The notes beneath the pieces are model-generated. The model made no database searches, was not told the DNA's origin, and was given only the letters and a program-made list of their open reading frames with translations. A program made the position numbers and the translations under genes. This document shows, piece after piece, positions 18,104 through 27,244 of a stretch of 60,148 nt of DNA (the stretch's first letter is position 1; each line of letters begins with the position of its first letter). This DNA is from Salaquimonas sp. (GTDB lineage Bacteria > Pseudomonadota > Alphaproteobacteria > Rhizobiales > Rhizobiaceae): positions 1 through 60,148 of the forward strand of contig JANQQM010000150.1 in NCBI GenBank assembly GCA_028289365.1. Direction: 5' to 3'.

Positions 18104-18415
18104 AGGCGCAAAATTGCAGACAAATGCTGCGCGACGTTCGGCCTGTGCATTGCCGTTGCAGATATGAGACAGCTGATGAACTGCTGGGTGAGCTAAACAT
18201 TGACCGGGATTGAAAGGGCAATACCCTCAAAAAGAAGTAGCGAACACTGGCTTTCACCCTGCCTGGGCCCAGAAAGCCGGTGTTCGCCATCCCATGGTCT
18301 TTTTTGGCTATCGAACACAAATTGATGTGTTTCAGATGCCCGAAGCTCTATGGCCTCGTTTACTTGTCGGTGCTTGTCGCACTCTTGATATTGCGCCCTC
18401 TGCAGGCGCAAAATT
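18104..18415. repeat. 12-bp direct repeat bounding a ~290-base segment
   Basis: AGGCGCAAAATT occurs at 18104-18115 and again at 18404-18415. Just inside, both ends read GCAGA when taken inward on opposite strands, a 5-bp terminal inverted repeat. The second copy also forms a hairpin with TTGCGCC at 18391-18397. The form is that of a small insertion flanked by a target duplication, but this is not proven. Confidence 0.45.
18240..18287. repeat. 16-bp inverted repeat, possible terminator or RNA hairpin
   Basis: GCGAACACTGGCTTTC (18240-18255) pairs with GAAAGCCGGTGTTCGC (18272-18287) with one G-T pair, around a 16-base loop. On the minus strand it is followed by CTTCTTTTT after a few bases and on the plus strand by TTTTTT after 13 bases, so it could end transcription from either side. 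Confidence 0.6.
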
Positions 18416-18466
18416 CGTCGTCTACATAAACAGATGGCGGCTAAAGCCAATGTTGACGGAAAATGT

Positions 18467-18733
18467 CTAGTGGTTTGAAAGCCAGTCACGCGCTGCACGT
18501 TGTGCGGCTGCGATTTGCTCTCGGGTCATCTCGTTCGACAATTCGGCGCGCTGTATCTTTGCGGGCTCAAAACCGCGATAGGCTGCGATGTTGAACCACT
18601 TGTGTGCGGCGACCAAATCCTGTTCGCCATTCCTGCCGGAGGCGTACATCAATCCCATTTCGAAAATGTTCTCAACATTCTCGGGATTTGCCATTCCGGA
18701 ATATTCTGTTCCCGCGCTATCAAACCTTGCCAT
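18467..18733 (-). CDS. Small Sel1-repeat protein
   Basis: 88-residue protein with one Sel1/TPR-like repeat: FEMGLMYASGRNGEQDLVAAHKW and FNIAAYRGFEPA, followed by an Arg/Ala-rich helix (AAAQRAARDWL). Sel1 repeats mediate protein contacts. There is no signal peptide, so it should be cytoplasmic. It stands alone between two non-coding stretches. The start at ATG 18733 follows CAATGG context without a strong ribosome-binding site; a later ATG (MANPENVEN) is an alternative. The composition and repeat make it a real gene; its function is unknown. Confidence 0.75.
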   Translation of the reverse strand: MARFDSAGTEYSGMANPENVENIFEMGLMYASGRNGEQDLVAAHKWFNIAAYRGFEPAKIQRAELSNEMTREQIAAAQRAARDWLSNH

Positions 18734-19101
18734 TGAACCAGTCCCTTGAGTTACCCGCCGAATTTTTCGGCTCTTGTTCTTGTTTGATAACAGTGACCGA
18801 CGGCCTTTATCGTGTCTCTTTTCGGCCCTGCATCATGGATCAAACAATGGCAGGAAGGCTTGAAGTCGCGGTAAACAATCATCCTTAAGGAAATTGGAAT
18901 CAGATCTGAATCAATGATGAATTTCACCATTGATTCACCGTTGATATCTTTTAATTTCAATGGGTTACACGGAAATTTAGGGAAGATTCATGTTTGAATT
19001 TCAACAATTGCGTAACCAAGACGTAGGATGATGAATCCAATTTGATCTTTTTGTATTGGCTCGGTTAAGCCTGTTCGGCCGATTAATCCCGACCGATTTG
19101 G
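18734..19101. other. Non-coding stretch with a palindrome
   Basis: AT-rich, about 370 bases. It contains a perfect 10-bp inverted repeat (18907-18937) and an unsupported 69-codon minus-strand frame at 18751-18960 whose product I do not recognise. It must hold the promoter of the Sel1 gene and the end of the glutathione transferase transcript. Confidence 0.45.
18907..18937. repeat. Perfect 10-bp inverted repeat
   Basis: TGAATCAATG (18907-18916) and CATTGATTCA (18928-18937) are separated by 11 bases. It lies about 175 bases upstream of the Sel1 gene and could be a dimeric regulator site or a transcript hairpin. Confidence 0.5.
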
Positions 19102-19809
19102 CTATTTTCGTGCCCGTTGTCCGAAGAGGATCTTTTGTGCCTCAGGATCGGTTGCGATGTTGGACTTCTCTCTGACGTCCTTGCCGATTTCGATGCCCTT
19201 GGATACTGCGGGGCGCGCCTTCATTGTGTCAAACCATTTCCGCAATGCCGGGAACTCGTCCAGGTCCTGGCCCTGCCGCTCATAGGGAACGACCCAGCCC
19301 ATGCAGGCCATATCGGCTATTGAGTATTCACCCGCCAGAAAGGGCCGGTCTTTCAAGACCTGGTTCATGACGCCGTAAAGCCGATTTACCTCGTTGGTAT
19401 AGCGGTCATAGGCATAGTCGATTTTTTCCGGGGCATAATGGCGGAAATGGTGGGTTTGTCCGGCCATGGGACCCAATCCGCCGACCTGCCAGAACAGCCA
19501 TTGCTCGACTTCCATTCGTTTCCGGGTTTCCTGCGGATAGAACTTGTCGAACTTGCGGCCGAGATATTGCAGGATCGCGCCTGATTCAAAAACCGAAATT
19601 GGCTCACCATCCGGCCCTTCGGGATCAACGATTGCCGGCATTCGATTGTTGGGCGAAATCTTCAGGAACTCCGGCTCGAATTGTTCTCCCCTGCCAATAT
19701 TGACATATTTGATTTCATAGGGAACACCGAGTTCCTCGAGCATGATGGTGATTTTCCAACCATTTGGCGTGGGCCAGTAGTAAAGTTCTATTGGCTTGTC
19801 TTGTTTCAT
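19102..19809 (-). CDS. Glutathione S-transferase, YfcG/Nu-class type
   Basis: 235-residue cytoplasmic glutathione transferase fold protein. Seen: an N-terminal thioredoxin-like domain with the TPNGWKITIMLEEL motif that marks the YfcG/YghU/Ure2p group, NNRMPAIVDPEG with the cis-proline, ESGAILQYLG for glutathione binding, then an all-helical C-terminal domain (FLAGEYSIADMACMGWV). In E. coli YfcG these proteins act mainly as disulfide-bond reductases with bound glutathione, so that activity is likelier than classic conjugation. It is divergent from amn and monocistronic. The ATG at 19809 is the first residue of the conserved protein. Confidence 0.9.
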   Translation of the reverse strand: MKQDKPIELYYWPTPNGWKITIMLEELGVPYEIKYVNIGRGEQFEPEFLKISPNNRMPAIVDPEGPDGEPISVFESGAILQYLGRKFDKFYPQETRKRMEVEQWLFWQVGGLGPMAGQTHHFRHYAPEKIDYAYDRYTNEVNRLYGVMNQVLKDRPFLAGEYSIADMACMGWVVPYERQGQDLDEFPALRKWFDTMKARPAVSKGIEIGKDVREKSNIATDPEAQKILFGQRARK

Positions 19810-19970
19810 GAAAGTGTCCCTGGATTACTGCACTGACCCGTTCAGGATGAACCGGTTTCCCGGAATATAGAGCCGTTGATTGAAATCGGAAGTGAGCGAA
19901 GCGGCGGTAAAACACAATTTGTTACGAAATTTGTGGTTATTCTGCCAAAAACAGGTGATACCAATAGGTC

Positions 19971-21476
19971 ATGAGACGAGAATTTGTTTTTGATCCGGCT
20001 GATCTGCCGCTAGCCACGCCGGAATATGATTTGCCCAAGCAATTTACCGATGCAAAGGCCGCAGTCGCCGCATTGCGCAAGATTTACGATCTAGGAACGA
20101 CATATCTGAGGGAAAATTTTGCCGAAGTCATGCACAACGGCAAGCCGCAAAACCGCTTCAGGGCCTATTATCCGGAAATTCGGTTGGTAACCACCAGCTA
20201 CGCCAACGTGGATTCGCGCCTTGCCTACGGCCATGTGTCTGGACCTGGCGAATATTACACCACGATTACGCGGCCGGATTTGTTTGCGAATTACCTGCAG
20301 ACGCAAATCGAACTGCTTTTGAACAATCACGGCGTGCCGGTCATTGTGGGTGTCTCGGATGTACCGATACCCCTACATTTCGCCTTGCCGGAAGGCGCGC
20401 ATGTTGACGGCTCAATCGATGCGACGCTGGATCGCCCATTACGCGATGTCTTCGACGCGCCCGATCTGGCAGATACCGATGACCGGATCGCCAATGGCGA
20501 GTTTGAAGTTGCTTCGGATGTCGACCTGCCGCTTGCGCCGTTTACAGCACCTAGGGTCGATTACTCGCTGCATCGCCTTTCCCATTATACCGCGACCAGT
20601 CCGTCGCATTTCCAGAACTATATCCTGTTCACCAATTACCAGTTCTATATTGACGAATTCATCCGCCATGCGCAGGAAGCGCTGCTTGATCGAGAAAGCG
20701 GCTATACGATGCTGGTCGAGCCGGGCAATGTAATTACGCTTGCCGGGGAATCCAGCCCATCATCGGGCACGGTACCCAGCCGCGCCCCGCAAATGCCGGC
20801 TTATCATCTGTGCCACGGAACCAATTGCGGTATCACCATGGTCAATATCGGGGTTGGCCCGTCTAACGCCAAGACGATCACCGATCACATCGCGGTGTTG
20901 CGTCCGCATACCTGGCTGATGCTGGGTCATTGCGCCGGACTGCGCAACAGCCAGTCGTTGGGTGACTATGTTCTGGCTCATGCCTATGTCCGCGAAGACA
21001 ATGTACTGAATGACGACCTTCCGGTCTGGATCCCGATCCCGGCGCTTGCCGAAGTCCAGATCGCGCTTGAAACCGCAGTCGCGGAAACGACAGGCCTGGC
21101 TGGTTACGAATTGAAAAAAATCATGCGCACAGGAACGATTGCAACCATTGACAACAGGAACTGGGAATTGCGCGACCAGTCCGGCCCGGTCCAGCGCCTT
21201 TCGCAATCGCGCGCGATCGCGCTCGACATGGAATCAGCGACCATTGCGGCCAATGGATTCCGGTTCAGAGTACCCTATGGGACATTGCTTTGTGTTTCCG
21301 ATAAACCCCTGCATGGCGAATTGAAACTACCGGGTATGGCGACTGAATTTTATACAAGACAGGTTGCGCAGCATCTGACAATCGGCATCCGGGCGCTTGA
21401 GAAACTACGCGACATGCCGTCCGAGCGATTACATTCCAGAAAATTAAGAAGTTTCGACGAAACTGCGTTTCAATAA
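19971..21476 (+). CDS. amn: AMP nucleosidase
   Basis: Hydrolyses AMP to adenine and ribose 5-phosphate (EC 3.2.2.4), adjusting the adenylate pool. 501 residues, close to the usual ~490. Seen: the N-terminal AMNp_N domain (RFRAYYPEIRLVTTSY), and the C-terminal phosphorylase-type domain with HLCHGTNCGITMVNIGVGP, LGHCAGLRNSQSLGDYVLAHAYVRED and ALDMESATIAANGFRFRVPYGTLLCVSDKP, the nucleoside phosphorylase superfamily active-site region. It is followed on the same strand after 92 bases by an endonuclease/exonuclease/phosphatase gene, probably unrelated in function. Confidence 0.94.
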   Translation: MRREFVFDPADLPLATPEYDLPKQFTDAKAAVAALRKIYDLGTTYLRENFAEVMHNGKPQNRFRAYYPEIRLVTTSYANVDSRLAYGHVSGPGEYYTTITRPDLFANYLQTQIELLLNNHGVPVIVGVSDVPIPLHFALPEGAHVDGSIDATLDRPLRDVFDAPDLADTDDRIANGEFEVASDVDLPLAPFTAPRVDYSLHRLSHYTATSPSHFQNYILFTNYQFYIDEFIRHAQEALLDRESGYTMLVEPGNVITLAGESSPSSGTVPSRAPQMPAYHLCHGTNCGITMVNIGVGPSNAKTITDHIAVLRPHTWLMLGHCAGLRNSQSLGDYVLAHAYVREDNVLNDDLPVWIPIPALAEVQIALETAVAETTGLAGYELKKIMRTGTIATIDNRNWELRDQSGPVQRLSQSRAIALDMESATIAANGFRFRVPYGTLLCVSDKPLHGELKLPGMATEFYTRQVAQHLTIGIRALEKLRDMPSERLHSRKLRSFDETAFQ

Positions 21477-21568
21477 ACTACCGCCAGAGCCGTTTGGTTT
21501 ATATCACAGGCTTGCTGGCTTCGAAGCACCTGTAGAGAAACATTTATTGAGTTTTGCGGAATAGAACC

Positions 21569-22516
21569 ATGTTTCGAGTATTTCGGTTTCTGTTGCTGGC
21601 AGCGATGATTGGAACCAGTCTTGTAATTATCGCAGGCTTTTTTGGTGCTGTTCATCCGGCTTTTGATACGCTTTCGAATTTCAGGCTGCATCTTGCGGTG
21701 TTACTGGTTCTGATGGCGGTGCTGTGGACGTTTAGCTGCAGCCGGGTTCCCGCACTCCTGTTTGCGCTGATCGGATTCTTTGCCATCGCCAGCGCGAGCT
21801 CGGGTCTGCCGATACCGAGCGGATCGGCACAGGCCAGCACGAGCAGCCAGACCCATCGCCTGTTTGTGATGAATTTGTTCTGGGCAAATCAGACGCCGGA
21901 GGCGGTGATATCAAAAATCATTGAATCGGACGCGGATATCGTCATGCTGATGGAATTTGGTCATGCCTGGCCAAGCAATGTCCAGGAACTTTCAGCACGC
22001 TATCCCTACATTTTTCATTGTCCGGTGCATTATGGCACCGGCGGTGTGATCACGCTATCCCGATATCCGCTCAGGACGGAACCGAGATATTGCGGTACCT
22101 ATGGTTCCTTGGGTCTTGCCGACGCCGAAATTGACGGGACAACGGTCACACTCGGGGCAGTTCATCTACGCTGGCCGTGGCCCGCAAGCGGACCGCGGCT
22201 GATCGACGAGCAAACGCCCTATCTGAGGGCGACCGGCGAAAATGCGCTTATTGCCGGGGACTTTAACTCCGTCACCTGGAGTCACTCCATGGCGCGATTT
22301 GCCAAGGCAGGCGATTTGGAGATCGTCGGGAATATCGGCCCGACCTGGGGGCCGAGCCTGACCATAATGGGTCATGAACTGCAATGGCCGCGACGGTTTG
22401 GCCTACCGATCGACAATGTGATGTCGAAGGGAAAGGTCGATATTGTCAGCGCGACCACCCTCGAACCGCTCGGCAGCGATCATTTGCCAATCCTGGTCGA
22501 TTTCCAGATCCGCTAG
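21569..22516 (+). CDS. Membrane-anchored endonuclease/exonuclease/phosphatase family protein
   Basis: 315-residue protein of the EEP superfamily (DNase I/sphingomyelinase fold). Seen: three N-terminal hydrophobic segments (RFLLLAAMIGTSLVIIAGFF, LHLAVLLVLMAVLWTF, ALLFALIGFFAIASA) that resemble the YafD-like subgroup, then FVMNLFWANQTPEAVI, DIVMLMEFG with the metal-binding Glu, GAVHLRWPWP, IAGDFNSVTWSHS and the C-terminal GSDHLPILVDF, all core motifs. The catalytic domain would face the periplasm (inference). The ATG at 21569 is chosen over a TTG at 21554; neither has a strong ribosome-binding site. Substrate unknown. Confidence 0.85.
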   Translation: MFRVFRFLLLAAMIGTSLVIIAGFFGAVHPAFDTLSNFRLHLAVLLVLMAVLWTFSCSRVPALLFALIGFFAIASASSGLPIPSGSAQASTSSQTHRLFVMNLFWANQTPEAVISKIIESDADIVMLMEFGHAWPSNVQELSARYPYIFHCPVHYGTGGVITLSRYPLRTEPRYCGTYGSLGLADAEIDGTTVTLGAVHLRWPWPASGPRLIDEQTPYLRATGENALIAGDFNSVTWSHSMARFAKAGDLEIVGNIGPTWGPSLTIMGHELQWPRRFGLPIDNVMSKGKVDIVSATTLEPLGSDHLPILVDFQIR

Positions 22517-22521
22517 CAGCA

Positions 22522-24216
22522 TCACATATTCGAATAGACAGGCCCCTCGCCGCCCTGTGGCGGCGTCCAGTTGATGTTCTGGTTGGGATCCTTGATATCG
22601 CAGGTCTTGCAGTGGACGCAGTTTTGAAAGTTTATGACAAATTTGGCATCCTCGGTTGAAGTGCCGACAATTGCATTCCCATCACTGTCGACCCATTCAT
22701 AGACGCCTGCCGGGCAATATCGGGCTGATGGTCCGGCATAGACGCCAAGCGCCGAGCTCTTCTGCAAATCAAGATTTGCGACCTTCAGATGCGGCGGCTG
22801 ATCTTCGGAATGATTGGTGTTGGACAAGAACACCGATGAAAGCCTGTCGAAGGTGAGTTTGCCATCCGGCTTGGGATAGTCAATCGGGGTACAACCTGCA
22901 GCCGGTTCCAGCGTGGCGTAATCCGGTTTGCCGTGGCTCATGGTGCCAAATGGCGACCAGCCGCCAAACAGCGTATTACACCACATGTCAAATCCACCTG
23001 CCATGATGCCGAGTGTTGTCCCGAATTTGGACCAGAGCGGCTTCGCATTGCGAACTTTCTTGAGATCTTTGCCGATCGGGCCCGACCGCCATTCTGCGTC
23101 GTATTCGGTCAGTTCATCACCGGCGCGCCCGGCGGCCAGCGCGTCATTCGCCTTTTCGGCCGCCAGCATGCCCGACAATATCGCATTGTGGGAACCCTTG
23201 ATCCGCGGCACGTTCACAAAACCCGCAGAGCAACCGATCAAGGCACCGCCCGGGAAGACAAGCTTGGGCACCGACTGCCAGCCGCCTTCGGTGATTGCTC
23301 GCGCACCATAGGAAATGCGCTTGGCATCATCAAAGACACCGCGGACCTTGGGATGGGTCTTGAAACGCTGAAATTCCTGAAACGGTGAAAGATAGGGATT
23401 CTTGTAGTTCAAATGAACAACAAAACCCACAGCAACCATGTTGTCTTCCAGGTGGTAGAGGAAGGAACCACCGCCGGTTGAACTATCCAGCGGCCAGCCG
23501 AAGGAGTGCTGGACCAAACCCTGTTTGTGGTTTTCGGGTTTGACCTCCCACAATTCCTTCAATCCGATGCCGAATTTCTGTGGTTCGCTGTCGCGGCCCA
23601 GATCGAAGTCGGCGATCAATTGCTTGGCGAGCGAACCGCGAACGCCTTCACCGATCAGAACATATTTGCCCAGCAGGGCCATGCCGCGCTCGAAATTCGG
23701 TCCTGGTTTGCCGTCGCTGTCGAGACCCATATCGCCGGTGGCGACACCAATTACTGCGCCTGCGTCATTGTAGATGACTTCTGCAGCAGCAAATCCGGGA
23801 TAGACTTCCACGCCCAAGGCTTCGGCCCGGGTTCCGAGCCAGCGGCAGACATTGCCCAGCGAAACGATGTAATTGCCGTGATTGTTCATCAAGGGCGGCA
23901 TGGCAAAGTTTGGCAGGCGGAAGCCACCATTTTGCGTCATAAAAAAGAATTCGTCGCGATTAACCTCGGTCTTGAAAGGATGATCGGGATCATCCTTCCA
24001 ATCCGGCAGGAGCTGGTTTATGCCGACGGGGTCAACAACCGCGCCGGAAAGGATGTGTGCGCCAACCTCTGCACCCTTTTCCAGGACAACGACGGAAAGA
24101 TCAGCGTTGAGCTGCTTCAAGCGAATTGCCGCGGATAATCCGGCGGGACCTGCACCCACGATAACAACATCAAACTCCATGCTTTCGCGTTCAGGGATTT
24201 CCATTTCCTCGGCCAT
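22522..24216 (-). CDS. Electron transfer flavoprotein-ubiquinone oxidoreductase
   Basis: ETF-QO passes electrons from reduced electron transfer flavoprotein (fatty acid and amino acid dehydrogenases) to ubiquinone at the inner membrane. 564 residues, normal length. Seen: the FAD dinucleotide motif VIVGAGPAGLSAAI near residue 20, GEGVRGSLAKQLI, GCSAGFVNVPRIKGSHNAILSG cut by helices for membrane contact, and the C-terminal 4Fe-4S ligands RYCPAGVYEW and NCVHCKTCDIKDP. GGAGGG lies 5 bases before ATG 24216. It is a single gene, convergent with the EEP gene (gap of 5 bases) and divergent from the uracil-DNA glycosylase gene. The etfAB genes are not in the window. Confidence 0.96.
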   Translation of the reverse strand: MAEEMEIPERESMEFDVVIVGAGPAGLSAAIRLKQLNADLSVVVLEKGAEVGAHILSGAVVDPVGINQLLPDWKDDPDHPFKTEVNRDEFFFMTQNGGFRLPNFAMPPLMNNHGNYIVSLGNVCRWLGTRAEALGVEVYPGFAAAEVIYNDAGAVIGVATGDMGLDSDGKPGPNFERGMALLGKYVLIGEGVRGSLAKQLIADFDLGRDSEPQKFGIGLKELWEVKPENHKQGLVQHSFGWPLDSSTGGGSFLYHLEDNMVAVGFVVHLNYKNPYLSPFQEFQRFKTHPKVRGVFDDAKRISYGARAITEGGWQSVPKLVFPGGALIGCSAGFVNVPRIKGSHNAILSGMLAAEKANDALAAGRAGDELTEYDAEWRSGPIGKDLKKVRNAKPLWSKFGTTLGIMAGGFDMWCNTLFGGWSPFGTMSHGKPDYATLEPAAGCTPIDYPKPDGKLTFDRLSSVFLSNTNHSEDQPPHLKVANLDLQKSSALGVYAGPSARYCPAGVYEWVDSDGNAIVGTSTEDAKFVINFQNCVHCKTCDIKDPNQNINWTPPQGGEGPVYSNM

Positions 24217-24466
24217 CAGCCCTCCAGATCCAGCTGCATTTTTCGTTTATGTCATCACACAATTGGCTATATGTGAATTGCCTCGGCAAAGATATGCCAC
24301 AACAGGTGAAATCTTGTCAGCGAACAATTGAGACATGTTTCATCCGGCACACGACAATTTTGACAGTCCGATTGCACTATTTGTAAAATAAATACCTTCA
24401 TGGCTGCGTCAAACATGACAAATCGGCACGCGCGGTCAGGAAGAAAGTTAATTCTGGAGAGATGAT

Positions 24467-25348
24467 TTGGATCCGGTATCCGGCGAAGAAGATGGTCAAG
24501 ACGAGGACGCGCCGATCGAGAAGCTGCGTTTTCAACTGGAGATGGGCGTTGATCTGGCAATCGACGAGACGCCAATCGACCGCTTCGCTGAAAGCCTGGC
24601 AGCCAAAGAAGCAGCAGCGCAATCTGCTGCCAGCAAACAAGCTACAAGCAATAAATCCTTCAGCAGGGAAACATCTACTCCCGCAAAAGGGCCGACGCCA
24701 CGCACCAATCGCCCGGAAATGACTATCCCCGATGACAAGGCGGCTGAAAGTGCGCGTGAAATTGCCGGAAAGGCGAAATCACTCGAAGAATTGAAGACGT
24801 CAATGTCGGAGTTTGATGGTTGCAATCTTCGTCTCAGCGCCAAGACCACGGTTTTTGCCGACGGCAATCCCGAAGCACGTATCATGATGATCGGCGAGGC
24901 ACCCGGCCGTGACGAGGATATTCAGGGGCTGCCCTTTGTCGGAAGATCGGGTCAGCTGCTTGACCGGATGCTTGCAGCCATCGGACTAGACCGGACAAGT
25001 GTCTATATTTCGAACGTGATTGCCTGGCGTCCGCCCGGCAACCGGACGCCGACCCCGCTTGAAACCGAAATCTGCCGGCCGTTCATTGAACGTCATATTG
25101 AGCTTGCCGAGCCTGAAATCCTGGTGATGCTCGGTGGAGCATCAGCCAAGACGCTGTTCAATACCAGCGACGGTATTTTGAGAATGCGCGGGAAGTGGCA
25201 AAAATTCCGCTATGGCGACCGTGAGATCGATGCCATGGCGATGCTTCACCCTGCCTATCTGTTGCGCCAACCAGCCCAGAAAAATCTGGCCTGGCAGGAT
25301 CTGGTGAAACTCAAAATCCGGCTGGAAAACGAGCCAAGCGAAGCCTGA
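24467..25348 (+). CDS. Uracil-DNA glycosylase, family 4-like
   Basis: Base-excision repair enzyme that removes uracil from DNA. 293 residues. Seen: motif [21 protein letters not shown], the segment [17 protein letters not shown], and the late motif [12 protein letters not shown]. The N-terminal ~110 residues are an Ala/Ser/Lys-rich, probably disordered extension, with a short conserved-looking [17 protein letters not shown]. Only two cysteines are present (DGCN and EICRPF), whereas iron-sulfur family 4 enzymes normally have four, so the cluster may be lost. The start is TTG: no ATG lies in frame upstream of the stop at 24449, and GGAG is placed 7 bases before the TTG. Convergent with the TRAP gene, with a 10-base gap. 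Confidence 0.88.
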   Translation: MDPVSGEEDGQDEDAPIEKLRFQLEMGVDLAIDETPIDRFAESLAAKEAAAQSAASKQATSNKSFSRETSTPAKGPTPRTNRPEMTIPDDKAAESAREIAGKAKSLEELKTSMSEFDGCNLRLSAKTTVFADGNPEARIMMIGEAPGRDEDIQGLPFVGRSGQLLDRMLAAIGLDRTSVYISNVIAWRPPGNRTPTPLETEICRPFIERHIELAEPEILVMLGGASAKTLFNTSDGILRMRGKWQKFRYGDREIDAMAMLHPAYLLRQPAQKNLAWQDLVKLKIRLENEPSEA

Positions 25349-25358
25349 CCCGTTTTAC

Positions 25359-26429
25359 CTATCTCGCTTCAAAGAAAGCACGCAAGGAGACATTCGACCA
25401 TTTTTCCTGATGTCTGGCGGCGTTCTGCCAACTCTCGACGATTCTGCCGGTCAGATCATCGGTTACGGCAAGATCAGCCAGAACCTCGGAAGTAGCTGCG
25501 CGAAGGTTTTGCAATACATCATCAGGAAATGGCAGGACTTCAACCGATTTCTCGTCTAACAGCTTTATCAGGGATTGGGAGTTGAACCATTCAGACTCGG
25601 TAAGGCCGACAATATTTGTGTGCGCACAGGCTGACTGGACGATCGCCTTCAGATCGTCTGACAACGCATTCCAGGCATCAAGCGAGACCAATGCCTCTCC
25701 GGTTCCGTTCGGCTCATGCCAGCCGGGGAAATAGTAGTAATCGGCCACTTTCTGGAAGCCCATTGCCATGTCAGAAAACGGGCCAAGAAATTCCGTGGCA
25801 TCCAGCAAGCCGGACTGCATTGCCGAGAAGATTTCGCCCGGCGCCATGGCAACCGGTACGGCGCCGAATTTTTCGATCACCCGACCGCCCAGACCCGGTA
25901 TGCGCATCTTCAGGCCCTGAAAATCCTCAATCGTGTTGATCTTGCGCTTGAACCAACCGCCCATCTGGAAACCGGTATTGCCGGCCATGAATGGTTTCAC
26001 ACCGGAAGAAGCATAAAGCTCATCCCAAAGTGCCTGACCGCCGCCGTGATAGATCCAGGCCATATGTTCGGGTGGCGTCAGGCCAAATGGCCCGGCGGTG
26101 AACAATGGAGCTGCGGCGAATTTTCCGCCCCAGAATACAGGAGCTGTGTGGGCAAGTTCCGCTGTGCCGCTGGCGACGGCGTCAAGAGTCTCCAATGCAG
26201 GTACCAGTTCCCCTGCGGCGAATAGCTTCACGGTCAGCTTGCCGTCCGACATGGTCGTGATCTGGTCAGCCAACATCTGGGCCGAAATGCCAGGCCCAGG
26301 CAGGTTTTTTGGCCAGGAAGTCACGAGTTTCCATTCAATATTGCCGGAGGCCAATGCCGGCATTGCCAGGGCAGGTGAAACTGCGCTGGCGGTAATTGCG
26401 GTCAATGCGTTGCGGCGTGAAATATTCAT
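25359..26429 (-). CDS. TRAP transporter substrate-binding protein (DctP/TakP type) in the thiamine operon
   Basis: Periplasmic binding protein of a tripartite ATP-independent transporter, 356 residues. Seen: a Tat-like signal start ([16 protein letters not shown] to PALA), WKLVTSWPKNLPGPG, the DctP-family GLKMRIPGLGGRVIEKFGAVPVAM interrupted here for length, and the conserved Arg of MRIPG that binds a carboxylate in this family, plus LDATEFLGPFSDMAMGFQKVA. ATG 26429 with GGAAG just upstream is preferred to ATG 26444. That ATG overlaps the thiD stop as ATGA, so the gene is translationally coupled to thiD and should be under the TPP riboswitch. No TRAP membrane subunits are in the window. By family the ligand would be a small carboxylate; context suggests a thiamine-related compound. 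Confidence 0.88.
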   Translation of the reverse strand: MNISRRNALTAITASAVSPALAMPALASGNIEWKLVTSWPKNLPGPGISAQMLADQITTMSDGKLTVKLFAAGELVPALETLDAVASGTAELAHTAPVFWGGKFAAAPLFTAGPFGLTPPEHMAWIYHGGGQALWDELYASSGVKPFMAGNTGFQMGGWFKRKINTIEDFQGLKMRIPGLGGRVIEKFGAVPVAMAPGEIFSAMQSGLLDATEFLGPFSDMAMGFQKVADYYYFPGWHEPNGTGEALVSLDAWNALSDDLKAIVQSACAHTNIVGLTESEWFNSQSLIKLLDEKSVEVLPFPDDVLQNLRAATSEVLADLAVTDDLTGRIVESWQNAARHQEKWSNVSLRAFFEAR

Positions 26430-27244
26430 AAATCTTCCTTCCAAAAATCAATAAAGTGATGAACTGGACCATGGCCCTTGCCAATATTGAGCGTATCTGC
26501 GGCAGAGATCGCCCTTGTGAGCCACTGTTTTGCCGCATCCACCGCCTCAGGCGGAGACATACCAAGTGCCAAATTTGCCGCGATTGCCGAAGACAGGGAG
26601 CATCCGGTGCCGTGGGTGTTTGACGTATCGATGCGATCGGTCTGAAACCAGAATTCTGACCCCTCCCACACCAGGAAATCCCGGCTGGTATCAGCCTCTG
26701 CATGTCCGCCCTTGACCAGAACACCGACGCCCTGGTTTTCGCGGCTGATCAGAAGCGCCTGATTGCGGACTTCGTCATCGGTGGCCGCGACAGGCATTTC
26801 CGTCAGGCGTGCAGCCTCGTGAAGATTGGGCGTAACCAGCGTGGCCAGCGGAAAAAGCTCTTGCTTTAGCGTTTCGACTGCCTCGTCGGCGATCAGCGGA
26901 TCGCCGCTGGCGGCTACCATGACCGGATCGACCACAATGTTCTTTGCCTTCCATCTCGAAAGGCCATCGGCAACAACATCAATGATCGCCGATTGCGAAA
27001 GCATGCCGACTTTGACCGCATCGACGTCAAGATCAGAAAATACCGCATCCATCTGGGCACGAATGAAGTCCGTCGGTACGTCATGTATCGCGTCGACGCC
27101 CAGGGTGTTTTGTGCGGTCAGAGCCGTAATCACGCTTGCGGCGTAGACCCGGTTTGCCGACATGGATTTCAGATCTGCCTGGATTCCGGCGCCACCACCA
27201 GAATCAGAACCGGCAATGGTCAGGGCAATGGGGATTGAACTCAT
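26426..27244 (-). CDS. thiD: Hydroxymethylpyrimidine/phosphomethylpyrimidine kinase
   Basis: Phosphorylates HMP to HMP-P and then to HMP-PP for thiamine synthesis or salvage. 272 residues, normal. Seen: the N-terminal ribokinase-like [59 protein letters not shown] and the catalytic anion-hole region [15 protein letters not shown]. Its ATG overlaps the thiE stop by 4 bases and its stop overlaps the start of the TRAP binding protein, so the whole set is coupled. Confidence 0.96.
   Translation of the reverse strand: MSSIPIALTIAGSDSGGGAGIQADLKSMSANRVYAASVITALTAQNTLGVDAIHDVPTDFIRAQMDAVFSDLDVDAVKVGMLSQSAIIDVVADGLSRWKAKNIVVDPVMVAASGDPLIADEAVETLKQELFPLATLVTPNLHEAARLTEMPVAATDDEVRNQALLISRENQGVGVLVKGGHAEADTSRDFLVWEGSEFWFQTDRIDTSNTHGTGCSLSSAIAANLALGMSPPEAVDAAKQWLTRAISAADTLNIGKGHGPVHHFIDFWKEDL

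Larger units (their letters stand above)
18049..18466. other. Non-coding stretch with direct repeats and hairpins
   Basis: No convincing gene on either strand; small open frames (18102-18320, 18193-18498 and 18210-18470) run straight through hairpins and lack family resemblance or ribosome-binding sites. It holds a 12-bp direct repeat, a 16-bp inverted repeat and a 7-bp hairpin, listed separately. A small RNA read on the minus strand and ending at the 16-bp hairpin is possible. Confidence 0.5.

Noticed and set aside
18193-18498. Minus-strand frame of 101 codons
   Set aside because: It runs through the 16-bp hairpin and into the Sel1 gene and lacks a ribosome-binding site or homology.
18751-18960. 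Minus-strand 69-codon frame upstream of the Sel1 gene
   Set aside because: No recognised family, weak context, and it crosses the 10-bp palindrome; kept only as a mention in the gap.
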